From NCBI GenBank assembly GCA_965213855.1, contig CBDCAA010000008.1:434001-498000 (forward strand): DNA of 64,000 nt. The letters are read 5' to 3'. The stretch comes from JBBROS01 sp965213855. Its GTDB lineage: Bacteria > Pseudomonadota > Alphaproteobacteria > Acetobacterales > Acetobacteraceae. The notes beneath the pieces were generated by a model. The model worked only from the letters and a program-made list of their open reading frames with translations. It had not been told where the DNA came from and made no database searches. Both the position numbers and the translations under genes were made by a program. Below, piece after piece: positions 51,895 through 60,300 of this stretch; the stretch's first letter is position 1; each line of letters begins with the position of its first letter.

Positions 51895-53628
51895 TCAGGC
51901 GGCCGCGCGCACCTCGGCGATGAAGCTGCCGACCTCAGTCGTGAGCTGCTCGGCCTGGCGGGACAGGCTGTCGGCCGCGCCCAGCACCTGGTTGGCGGCG
52001 CCCCTGGTCTGCGTCGCCGCTTGGCTCATGCCCGTGATGTTGGCGGTCACGTCCTGCGTGGAGGCGGCGGTCATCTGGACGCTGCGGGCTATCTCGGCCG
52101 TGGCGGCGCCCTGCTCCTCAACGGCGGCGGCGATGGTCATGGAGATGGAGCTGACCTCCTCGATCGTGCTGCGGATGCCCTGGATCGCGGACACGGCTTC
52201 CTTTGTGGCAACCTGGATTTGCGCGATTTGCGTCGCGATCTCGTCGGTCGCCTTGGCCGTCTGGCTTGCCAGGTTCTTCACCTCGCTGGCGACCACCGCG
52301 AAGCCCTTGCCCGCCTCGCCCGTCCGCGCCGCCTCGATCGTCGCGTTCAGCGCCAGCAGGTTCGTCTGGCTCGCGATATTGGTGATCAGCCCGACGACGT
52401 GGCCGATCCGCTCCGCCCCCTCGGCGAGTGCCTGCACGATGCCGTTCGTGCGCTGCGCGTCGGCGACCGCCTGGCCGGTGATCGCCGACGACTGCGACAC
52501 CTGGCGGCTGATCTCGGTAATCGAGGAGGCAAGCTGTTCGGCCGCCGCCGCAAGCGTCTGCACGCCTGTGTTCGCCTCCTCGGCCGCGGCCACCACCGTC
52601 GCGGCATGTCCGTTTGCGTGCGTTGCGCTGGACGACATCGACTGCGCAGTGCCCTGCAACTCCGCCGCGGCCGAGGACAGCATCGCGACCAGGCTGCCGA
52701 CCTTGCTCTCGAACGCGTCGGCCGTCTGGTTCACCGCCATCTTCTGCGCGACCGCGGCCGCCGCCTTCGTCCGCTCCCGCTCGGCGCCGAGCTGGTCGGC
52801 AAGGATCATGGTGTCCTTGAACACGACGGCCGCCGCGGCCATGCCGCCCACCTCGTCCCGGCGTCCCACCCCAGGGATCTCGGTCGTCAGATTGCCCGCG
52901 GCAAGCTGCTCCATCGCCCGCTTCAAGGCGCGCAGCGAGCCGGTCAGGTCCCGGCTGACGGCCCATGAGACCAGGCCCGTGAGTAGCAGGATGCCGCCAC
53001 CCACCGCCCCGGTTTGCCATAGGGATGCGGCATAGGCAGCGTCCAGGTCCTCCGTGTAGGCGCCGGTGAGGATGTCCATGTTCCATGGCGTGAAGCGCGC
53101 CACCGCGGCGACTTTCCGCAGCGGCTCCGTCTGGCCGGGCTTGGGGAACATATAACTCGTCACGCCGGTGTCGCTCGTCCGCACCGCCGCCAGCAGGATC
53201 GCCCCGATCGATTGCCCGGTGGCCACGTCCACGGGCAACGCCTTGTTCTCCAGGGCCGGGTTGGCGCCATGCATCAATGTCTCGCCCGTGGTGGCGTCGA
53301 TCGCCACGATGTAGCCGGTCCCGTTGTCGAACCGGATCGCCCGGAACACCCCATGCAATGCATCCAGCGCCTGGTCCTTCGTCATCTCGTGCGCATCGAC
53401 CCTTGCCGCGAGCGAGGCCGCGATCGTCACGGCCGCGCTCGTCATCGCCTGCAGCTTGTCTGCCCGGTCGTCCAGCATGCGCCGGTGCAGCGTCGTCGCG
53501 CCGCTGGCCGCGATCGACACCATCGCAACGGTGGACAAACCCAGCAGCAGTGTGAATTTCGCCCGGACGGTCAGCCGGCTCAAGAAGGACGTCATCGGAT
53601 GCTCCTGGCCGATCGGAAGGTCGGTCAT
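51895..53628 (-). CDS. Methyl-accepting chemotaxis protein with periplasmic Cache-type sensor
   Basis: A 577-residue chemoreceptor. It has a first membrane helix (about residues 24-45, FTLLLGLSTVAMVSIAASGA), a periplasmic sCache-like sensing domain (FDNGTGYIVAIDATTGETLM; WNMDILTGAYTEDLDAAYA), a second helix (about 212-232), a HAMP domain, and a long signalling coiled coil with the conserved hairpin tip GLITNIASQTNLLALNATIE followed by AGKGFAVVASEVKNLA. The ligand is unknown; sCache receptors commonly sense organic acids. Two starts have good ribosome sites: ATG 53628 (GGAG) and ATG 53595 (AGGAG). A TTAACCTTTG box and a hairpin lie upstream. Confidence 0.92.
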   Translation of the reverse strand: MTDLPIGQEHPMTSFLSRLTVRAKFTLLLGLSTVAMVSIAASGATTLHRRMLDDRADKLQAMTSAAVTIAASLAARVDAHEMTKDQALDALHGVFRAIRFDNGTGYIVAIDATTGETLMHGANPALENKALPVDVATGQSIGAILLAAVRTSDTGVTSYMFPKPGQTEPLRKVAAVARFTPWNMDILTGAYTEDLDAAYAASLWQTGAVGGGILLLTGLVSWAVSRDLTGSLRALKRAMEQLAAGNLTTEIPGVGRRDEVGGMAAAAVVFKDTMILADQLGAERERTKAAAAVAQKMAVNQTADAFESKVGSLVAMLSSAAAELQGTAQSMSSSATHANGHAATVVAAAEEANTGVQTLAAAAEQLASSITEISRQVSQSSAITGQAVADAQRTNGIVQALAEGAERIGHVVGLITNIASQTNLLALNATIEAARTGEAGKGFAVVASEVKNLASQTAKATDEIATQIAQIQVATKEAVSAIQGIRSTIEEVSSISMTIAAAVEEQGAATAEIARSVQMTAASTQDVTANITGMSQAATQTRGAANQVLGAADSLSRQAEQLTTEVGSFIAEVRAAA

Positions 53629-53660
53629 TTGTCTCCCCTAATGGTAAACCGAGCTGATTA

Positions 53661-53672
53661 CTCAAAGGTTAA
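53661..53672 (-). promoter_or_regulatory. TTAACCTTTGA box upstream of the chemoreceptor gene
   Basis: On the minus strand TTAACCTTTGAG begins 44 bases before the chemoreceptor ATG. The core TTAACC also occurs in front of flhF at 15408-15422, and a TTTACCAT, close to the CtrA half-site TTAACCAT, lies downstream at about 53639-53646. Shared control of motility genes by CtrA or another factor is possible. Confidence 0.35.
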
Positions 53673-53689
53673 GGCTGGTCGGCCCAGCC
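53673..53689. other. Hairpin GGCTGG-TCGGC-CCAGCC
   Basis: A perfect 6-bp stem with a five-base loop directly upstream of the TTAACC box, in the divergent region between the chemoreceptor and the isocitrate lyase-family gene. No U-run follows on the plus strand; on the minus strand TTAACCTTT follows. Function uncertain: it may be a terminator for a reverse transcript or a regulatory structure. Confidence 0.3.
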
Positions 53690-53775
53690 ACCACGATGCG
53701 GTGACATCGTCCGACTGCCGGGTCTATGTGTGATCGGCAGGCGGCCGCGCCCGCTGACAGGGAGGAGCCAAACCC

Positions 53776-54660
53776 ATGACACCCACCCGAATGCTGCGCC
53801 AATTGCTGGGCGCCGGAACGATGGTGCGCGCGCCCGGCGTGTACGACGGCCTCACCGCGCGCCTGGCCGAGCAGGCCGGGTTCCCCTGCCTGTATATGAC
53901 CGGCGCCGGCACCGCGATGGCCCGCGGCTATCCCGATCTCGGCTTGCTGACGCTGACCGAGATGGCGGCCAACGCGTCCATGATCGCCCGCGCCGCCGGC
54001 GTGCCCGTCATCGCCGATGCGGACACCGGCTATGGCAACGAGCTGAACGTCACCCGGACGGTTATGGAGTACGAGCGAGGCGGCGTGGCCGGGCTGCACA
54101 TCGAGGACCAGGTCTCCCCCAAGCGCTGCGGTCACCTCGACGGCAAGGAGTTAGTGCCGCGGGAGGAGTTCGTGGCCAAGATCCGCGCCGCCGTCGCCGC
54201 CCGGCGCGATCCGGACTTCGTCGTCATCGCCCGCACCGACGCCCGCGCCGTCGCCGGGCTGGACGAGGCCGTCGCGCGCGCCAACGCCGCCATGGCGGCC
54301 GGCGCCGACCTCGCCTTCGTCGAGGCGGCGGCGACGCTGGAGGAGGTCGCGGCGATCCCGAAACGGGTGCACGGCCCATGCCTGCTCAACATCGTCGTCG
54401 CCGGCAAGACGCCCGACATCGGCCTGGCCGACGCCGAGGCGATGGGCTACCGCGTCGCGATCATGCCAAGCCTTCTGCTCAGCGCGGTCATGGCCGCCTG
54501 CGACGCCATTCTGCAGACCGTCCGCAACACGGACCGCCCGCCCGCCAGCGCCGGGCAGATGCGCATCGCCGACCGCTTCCGCCGGTTCGGGTCCGACGAG
54601 TGGGATGCGCTGCGCACCCGCTTCCGCGAGCCCTCACAGGTCGACGCGGCAGCCGAGTGA
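53776..54660 (+). CDS. Isocitrate lyase/PEP mutase family protein
   Basis: A 294-residue TIM-barrel enzyme: FPCLYMTGAGTAMARGYPD, metal-site VPVIADADTGYGN, GLHIEDQVSPKRCGHLDGK (the K-R-C-G-H catalytic loop, Cys nucleophile), FVVIARTDARAVAGLDEAV and the AFVEAAATLEE strand. The family includes methylisocitrate lyase, oxaloacetate decarboxylase and carboxyphosphonoenolpyruvate mutase; the reaction cannot be fixed by reading, since no propionate or phosphonate genes are adjacent. The ribosome site is AGGGAGGAG, a strong match nine bases before the ATG. Confidence 0.88.
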   Translation: MTPTRMLRQLLGAGTMVRAPGVYDGLTARLAEQAGFPCLYMTGAGTAMARGYPDLGLLTLTEMAANASMIARAAGVPVIADADTGYGNELNVTRTVMEYERGGVAGLHIEDQVSPKRCGHLDGKELVPREEFVAKIRAAVAARRDPDFVVIARTDARAVAGLDEAVARANAAMAAGADLAFVEAAATLEEVAAIPKRVHGPCLLNIVVAGKTPDIGLADAEAMGYRVAIMPSLLLSAVMAACDAILQTVRNTDRPPASAGQMRIADRFRRFGSDEWDALRTRFREPSQVDAAAE

Positions 54661-54737
54661 GACAAAACGGCCTATCCGTCGACCTGTGGCGGTGGGCTGG
54701 AGTTCACCCTCCGACTCCGTTGATTGTGCGAAGCAGG

Positions 54738-54754
54738 GTGGCTTCAGGCCACCA
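54738..54754. other. Hairpin GGTGGC-TTCAG-GCCACC upstream of the ModE-like gene
   Basis: A perfect 6-bp stem with a 5-base loop, 27 bases before the regulator gene ATG and 78 bases after the lyase-family stop. There is no U-run, so it is not a clear terminator; a leader structure is possible. Confidence 0.3.
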
Positions 54755-54780
54755 GCGGGTCAGGATCAAGGCAGCTTGAC

Positions 54781-55131
54781 ATGACCCGGCTGGTCCTTCG
54801 GATCGACTTCGACAAGACCCGGGCGGTGGGGCCCGGCAAGGTCCGTCTGCTGGAGCTGGTGGGCGAGACCGGCTCCATCTCCGGCGCCGGGCGGGCGATG
54901 GGCATGAGCTATCGCCGCGCCTGGCTGCTGGTCGACGCCATGAACCAGACGTTCCGTCTGCCCGTGGTCCGCACGCGGGAGGGCGGGGCAGGGGGCGGCG
55001 GCGCCGACCTGACGACGTTCGGCGCCGGCCTGGTCGAGAGCTATCGGGCAATGGAGCAGGAGGCACGGGCCGTCCTCGAAGAGCGACTGGCCGCGTTGGA
55101 GGGGGCGCTCGCCCCAGCACGCCCAACCTGA
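54781..55131 (+). CDS. ModE-type winged helix DNA-binding protein (N-terminal domain only)
   Basis: A 116-residue regulator carrying only the LysR-like winged-helix domain of ModE: VGPGKVRLLELVGETGSISG, then AGRAMGMSYRRAWLLVDAMN, and the recognition-helix tail. A Gly-rich loop (REGGAGGGGADLT) follows. The molybdate-binding (TOBE) domain of full ModE is missing, as in many stand-alone family members, so the ligand is doubtful. It lies after the lyase-family gene on the same strand and converges on pbpC with a 6-base gap. Molybdenum genes are not nearby. Confidence 0.85.
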   Translation: MTRLVLRIDFDKTRAVGPGKVRLLELVGETGSISGAGRAMGMSYRRAWLLVDAMNQTFRLPVVRTREGGAGGGGADLTTFGAGLVESYRAMEQEARAVLEERLAALEGALAPARPT

Positions 55132-55137
55132 CGCCGG

Positions 55138-57339
55138 CTACTCGACGACCACCGTCACCGGCCGCGACGCGTCGTCCTGCAGCGGCAGGCGGATCTGGAA
55201 GCGGTGCCGCCCCGGCGTCATCGTCCAGTAAAGCGGCGCATCCGGCCCGGCGACCGCGACCGGCGCACCGTCCACGAGCCAGACGATCTGCGGCACCGCC
55301 GGCTGCACCGCCGCGCGAAACACGAGCCGGTTCAGCGCGGCCGGCGCCTCGGGATTGCGCCACACATGCGTGTCGGGGTCGGGCTGGATGATGGCAAGCT
55401 GCGGCCCGGACGGCGGCGCAGGCGTCGATGCCGGATGCGGCGCCCCCTCCTTCACCGCGCCCGGGCGGCCGCCTACCCACTCCGTCAGGCGCTGCCCGCA
55501 GCCGGCCGGGGTCGCCGTAGGCGCGACCACGCCGGTGCCGGTGCACAGCTCGGCCTGCTCGCGGCCCGCCGGCGCCGGGAACGTGCCCGCCACGAGGTCG
55601 CTCCGGGTCAGCCCGTGCAGGCGCAGCAGCACCGATTGCGCCAGCCCGGCGGCCGCACGCGCGCCGCTCAGCCGCGTCATCGGCCCCGCATCCGCCCGCC
55701 CCACCCACACGCCCACCAGGTACTCGCGTGACCAGGCGACCGTCCATGCATCCCGGTAGCCCTGCGACGTCCCGGTCTTCAGCGCGACCGCCATCGGAAA
55801 CTCGGACGAGCCATACCGCGGAAAGCTCGGCAGCCGCGCCAGCGGGTCGCTCAGGAAGTCCGCCACCAGCCGTGCGGCGTCGCTCGAGATCAGGCGCCGC
55901 GGCGCACCCGCCTGGCCGTCCAGCCACACGAGCCGGTCGTCGATCCCGTCCTCCGCCAAGGTCGCATAGGCCCGCATCAGCCGCTCGAGGCTGGTCGGCA
56001 GCGCGCCGATCGCCATCGACAGCCCGTAGCGCGTGGCCGGGCCGTCGAGCTGGTGCAGACCCAGCGTGCGCAGGAACCCGAACCCGGCGTCCAGCCCGAT
56101 CCGGCGCAGCAGGTTGGTGGCCGGCACGTTGCGCGAATTCGCCAGCGCCTGCCGCGGCAGCAGCGGGCCCAGGAAGTCCCTGTCCGCGTTCGACACGCCG
56201 GCCGCCCCCTCGGGCAGGTCCTGCAGCACGTCTTGCGGCACGATCAGGCCGCGGTCGAGCCCAAGCGCATAGAGGAAGGGCTTCAGCGTGCTGCCGGGCG
56301 ACCGCAGCGCCGCGCTGAAGTCGATCGCCCCGGCCGGGCGGCTCGCATACCCGGCCGAGGCGACGTCGGCCAGCACCGTGCGGCTGTGACGGCGGACGAC
56401 CATGACGGCCACCTGCTGCGCCCCGGCCGGCCGCCAGGTCGCCAACTCGGCACGCGCCATCTGCCCCACCCACCGCTGCAGCGGCAGGTCGATCGTCGCG
56501 CGCATCGGCCCTCCGCGCGGGGCCGCGTCCGCCTCGCGCGCCATCCGCTCCAGCCGCAACGACAGCAGCAGGTCAGCGGGCCGCCGCGGCGCCGGCACGA
56601 CCGCGACCCGATCCAGCTCCGCCAGCGCAGCCGCGGTCGCCTCGGCCGGCAGTTCCATGGCCCGCACCGCCCGTGCCGCCCGCAGCATGGCCCGTGGCAA
56701 CCCGCCGTGCCGCAGCGCCATCAGCCCGGGCGCCTGCGGGATCGCGCTCAGCAGCGCCGCCTGAGCCCAGCTCAGGTCCGCCGCGGGCTGGTCGAAATAC
56801 CATTGTGCCGCATGCCCGATGCCGTGGCTGCCTTCGCCATACGGTGCCAGCCGAAGATACTGCGCCAGCACGGCGGCATGGCCGTAGCGCGCGGTCAGCG
56901 CCAGCGCGACCCCGGCCTCGACCGCCTTGGCCCACAGCGTGCGCGGGCGCGGGTGCTGCATCCGCGCCACCTGCATGGCGATGGTCGACGCGCCGGAGCC
57001 GCCCCGGCCCAGCACATGCTGCCAAGCCGCGCGCAGCACGGCCAGCGGATCGACGCCCGGATGCGACCAGAACCGCCCGTCCTCCAGGGCCAGGGTGGCG
57101 CGGACGACCCGCTCCGGCGGGTCGACGGGCCAGTAGCCGTAATCGACCTGCAGGCCGCCGCCTGGTCGCGCGCTGCGGTGGCCGGCCTGGGTCAGGAACG
57201 TGCCATGCGCGTCCGTCACGATCGCGGTCGCCGACGGCCCGGCAAGCCGCGCCTCGTCCGCCACGACCGACGCATAGGCGCCCAGGCCGCACGCCAACAG
57301 GACGGACGCGGCCAGCCACGCCAGGCGCCGCCGGGTCAC
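55138..57339 (-). CDS. pbpC: Penicillin-binding protein 1C
   Basis: A bifunctional class A PBP, 733 residues: membrane anchor (LAWLAASVLLACGLGAYAS), transglycosylase with LEDGRFWSHPGVDPLAVL and GSGASTIAMQVARMQHP, transpeptidase with S-x-x-K in SPGSTLKPFLYALG, S-x-N in ANSRNVPATN and K-T-G in LKTGTSQGYRDAW, and a C-terminal BiPBP_C domain (VWLVDGAPVAVAG). PbpC polymerises and crosslinks peptidoglycan and is the usual partner of bacterial alpha-2-macroglobulin. The start is GTG 57339, overlapping the macroglobulin stop (GTGA), so the two are translated together. Confidence 0.93.
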   Translation of the reverse strand: MTRRRLAWLAASVLLACGLGAYASVVADEARLAGPSATAIVTDAHGTFLTQAGHRSARPGGGLQVDYGYWPVDPPERVVRATLALEDGRFWSHPGVDPLAVLRAAWQHVLGRGGSGASTIAMQVARMQHPRPRTLWAKAVEAGVALALTARYGHAAVLAQYLRLAPYGEGSHGIGHAAQWYFDQPAADLSWAQAALLSAIPQAPGLMALRHGGLPRAMLRAARAVRAMELPAEATAAALAELDRVAVVPAPRRPADLLLSLRLERMAREADAAPRGGPMRATIDLPLQRWVGQMARAELATWRPAGAQQVAVMVVRRHSRTVLADVASAGYASRPAGAIDFSAALRSPGSTLKPFLYALGLDRGLIVPQDVLQDLPEGAAGVSNADRDFLGPLLPRQALANSRNVPATNLLRRIGLDAGFGFLRTLGLHQLDGPATRYGLSMAIGALPTSLERLMRAYATLAEDGIDDRLVWLDGQAGAPRRLISSDAARLVADFLSDPLARLPSFPRYGSSEFPMAVALKTGTSQGYRDAWTVAWSREYLVGVWVGRADAGPMTRLSGARAAAGLAQSVLLRLHGLTRSDLVAGTFPAPAGREQAELCTGTGVVAPTATPAGCGQRLTEWVGGRPGAVKEGAPHPASTPAPPSGPQLAIIQPDPDTHVWRNPEAPAALNRLVFRAAVQPAVPQIVWLVDGAPVAVAGPDAPLYWTMTPGRHRFQIRLPLQDDASRPVTVVVE

Positions 57340-60300
57340 CGCTCCACGACGATCCGCTGCCCGGCGGAGGCGCCGTTCACGCTCGGCTGGTACAGCATCT
57401 CCGCCGTCCCCGGTGGCTGCGTGAAGCTGCCCGGCGTGGTCGCGCGCAGCCGCGTGCGGATCGTGTAGGTGCCACGGGCCAGCTGCAGCCACACGGCGAC
57501 GACCTCGTCATCGCCATACGAGGCCCAAGACGGCGCCAAGGTCGGCCCGGCCGACGGGGCCGCATCCGCGGTGGCACTCGCCAGGGCCGGGTTCAGCGGT
57601 TCGAGGCCGGCCGCGATGGGCAGGCGCAACGCGACCTGCGCCCGGTCCTCGGGCGTGACGACCTCGTCCACCTCCTCGACCACGTCGCCCGCGGCCAGGT
57701 GCAGCAGCCCGTCGGCGCCGGGCTCGAGCTTGGTCAAGGGCGGCGCCACCACGCCCGACCCCGCTTGGGTCGGCGGTACCCGGAACAGCGTGCGGGTGAT
57801 CACGAAGCCATGCTGGTCCGCCGCCGCGCTCGCTCCCGGGGCGGTGGGCACGTAGTCGGTCGCCGCGAGCACGACCAGCCCGGCTGCGGCCTGCACGCGC
57901 ACCGCCCCGGCCGCCGTGGTGCGGCCCTGCAACAGCGGGTGCGCGGTATCGAGCGTGCCCTGGACCGGGCCGCTCGGCAGGCCGATCGTTGCCGGGACCG
58001 CGCGCGGCGGCGGCTGCCAGGCAGCGGCCAGCGCTTGCAACGCCGCCGAGGTTGCGTGCGTGTTGCCCCAGCCCTGCCCATCGGACAGCCCGACCAGCCC
58101 GGCGCGCAGGACGGCCAGGCGCGGGTCCTCCGGCGTCGCGGTAGCGACCGCGCCCGTGATGTCCGCCAGGCTTCGGGTCTCCGACGGCAGGATCTGTGCC
58201 CCGCCGCCCTGGTCGGCCAGCCCGGCATAGACCGGCCGGCCGTCCCGGTTGAGGATGTTCACACGCCCCCACATCGCATCGAGCACGCCCGACAGCAGCC
58301 GGCGATCCCCGTTCGGCAACCGCGCGAGCACGGCCGCGACCTCCGCCAGCCCGCCGCTCGACAGGTCGCCGGACCGGCGCGCCAGCTCTGCCGCATAGTC
58401 CTGCGAGAGCTGCCCGCCGTCAGCCAGCGCGTACAATGCCACCGTCCGCTCGAACAGTTCGTCCCCGCGGATCAAATGCGGGTAGTCGCTGCGCAAGGAG
58501 GCGGTCAGCACCTTGGCGACCCGCTCCATCGTCGGCTTGTCCACCGGCAGGCCGGCGCGCGCCGCCCGGACCATGACCATATAGGATTCACCCGTCAGCC
58601 AGACGCTGCCGCGCCCGGTCGGGAAGAAGGCGACCAGGCCGTCGTCGTCGGTCCCCTGCTTGATAGCGGCCAGGGCCGTCGCGACGTCGGCCGAAATCCG
58701 GTCGCGCAACCCCGCCGCGTCCAGCAACGGCGTGAACGGCAGCAACGCCAACTCGGCGAGCGCCAGGTCCATCCGCTGCACCGTGCCGCCGACCGCAGGC
58801 CGCACCAGGAACCCGAGCCCGGCGATCAGCCGCGTGACGACCGGGTCGGTCGCGACCGTCACCGTGCGCAGATAGCTCGCCGGCCGCGCCGGGTCGGTCA
58901 GCGCGGGCACGTCGACCGCATTGCCGGCGCCGACCGCCAGCAGGTCGCGCCTGTGAACCACGGGCCGGTCGGGCTTGATGGGCAGATCGACCTGGATCGC
59001 GTCGCTGGCCCGGTCCGCCGTGCGCTGCAGCAAGTAGCGGACCCGCGCCGCGGTCGTGCCAGGCGCCGGCTCGGGCACGCTCACGGTGGTGTCGATCCGG
59101 GCCGGCCGCTGCCCGTCCCACGTCACCGCCTGCTCCGCCGGGCCCTGGAGCGTCAGGCCCTCGGTCGAGATCGCGGCCCGCCCGGCGCCGCCCGGCCCCT
59201 CGACGATGCGGCCGATCAGCCCGGCGGTGAACGTGTCGCCCGGCCGCACGAAGCGCGGCAGCGACGGTTGCGCCACCACCGGCTGGCGCACCCGCATCTG
59301 CCCGGTGCCGAACCCGAACCGGTCCGGGCCGCTGACCGCCTTCGCGCGGATCATGAACACCGTCAGCGTGTCCGGCAGCTTCACATGCACGGTCGCCGTC
59401 CCGCTCGGCCCGATCTTCAGCCGCGGCTCATAGAACGGCACGGGGGTGAAGTTCTTGCGGACGGAGATGTTCTCCATCCCGAAATCGCCGGCCTCGTCGC
59501 CGCCGGGCGTCTCGGACAGCGGGATCACGCCGAACGCCATGTTGCGGGTGTCGCGCGCCACCATCCGGGTCGGGCGCTTGACGATGAAGGCCGGCAGCGG
59601 GTCGAGCGGCCGTTCCTTGGCCAGCGACAGCACGGCCTGGTCCACCATCCAGACCGTCGCCTCGCCCGCCAGCGGGTGCCCCGCCGGGTCGGCGAGGTGC
59701 ACGACCAGGTCGAACTCCTGCGCCGGGCGGGCGGTGGCCGGCGCGTCGAAGCTGACCTTCACCTGGTTGTCGACCGGCGTCACCGTGACCCATTTGGTCG
59801 CCGCCAGCGTCACCGGCTTGCCCTGGTCGAACGGCGCGTTCGGCGTCGGCGGCCCGGGCAGGCGGCCCCGCATCAGCAGGAAGTGCACCGCCAGCCGCGG
59901 CGTCTGTTGCTTGCGGATCGGCACGTCGTAGCGGCCGAAGCCGTTGGCGATGTCCACCCAGTCATAGCGGAACCGGCCCTCCGGCTCCTCGACGATCGCG
60001 AGCGCGCGAGCGGTCTGGAACGGGCTCTGGATCACCAGCGTCGCGGTCTGGCCGGGGTCGTACTCGGTGTGCTCGGTCGTCACCGTCACGGTCTGCGCCG
60101 GCGGCTGCACCCAGGTCACGGGCGTGTCGCCCGCCATGAACAAGTCCACCGTCACCGTCTGCGTGCGCCCGACCTTGTCCGCCGCCGTCACCTGCACGAG
60201 GTAGACGCCCGCCTCGGACGCGCCGAAATGCACCGGTTGCGCTGCTGTGGTGCTCGTCACCTGGCGCGACTCGACCGTCTCGTCGATCACTTGCGTCTGA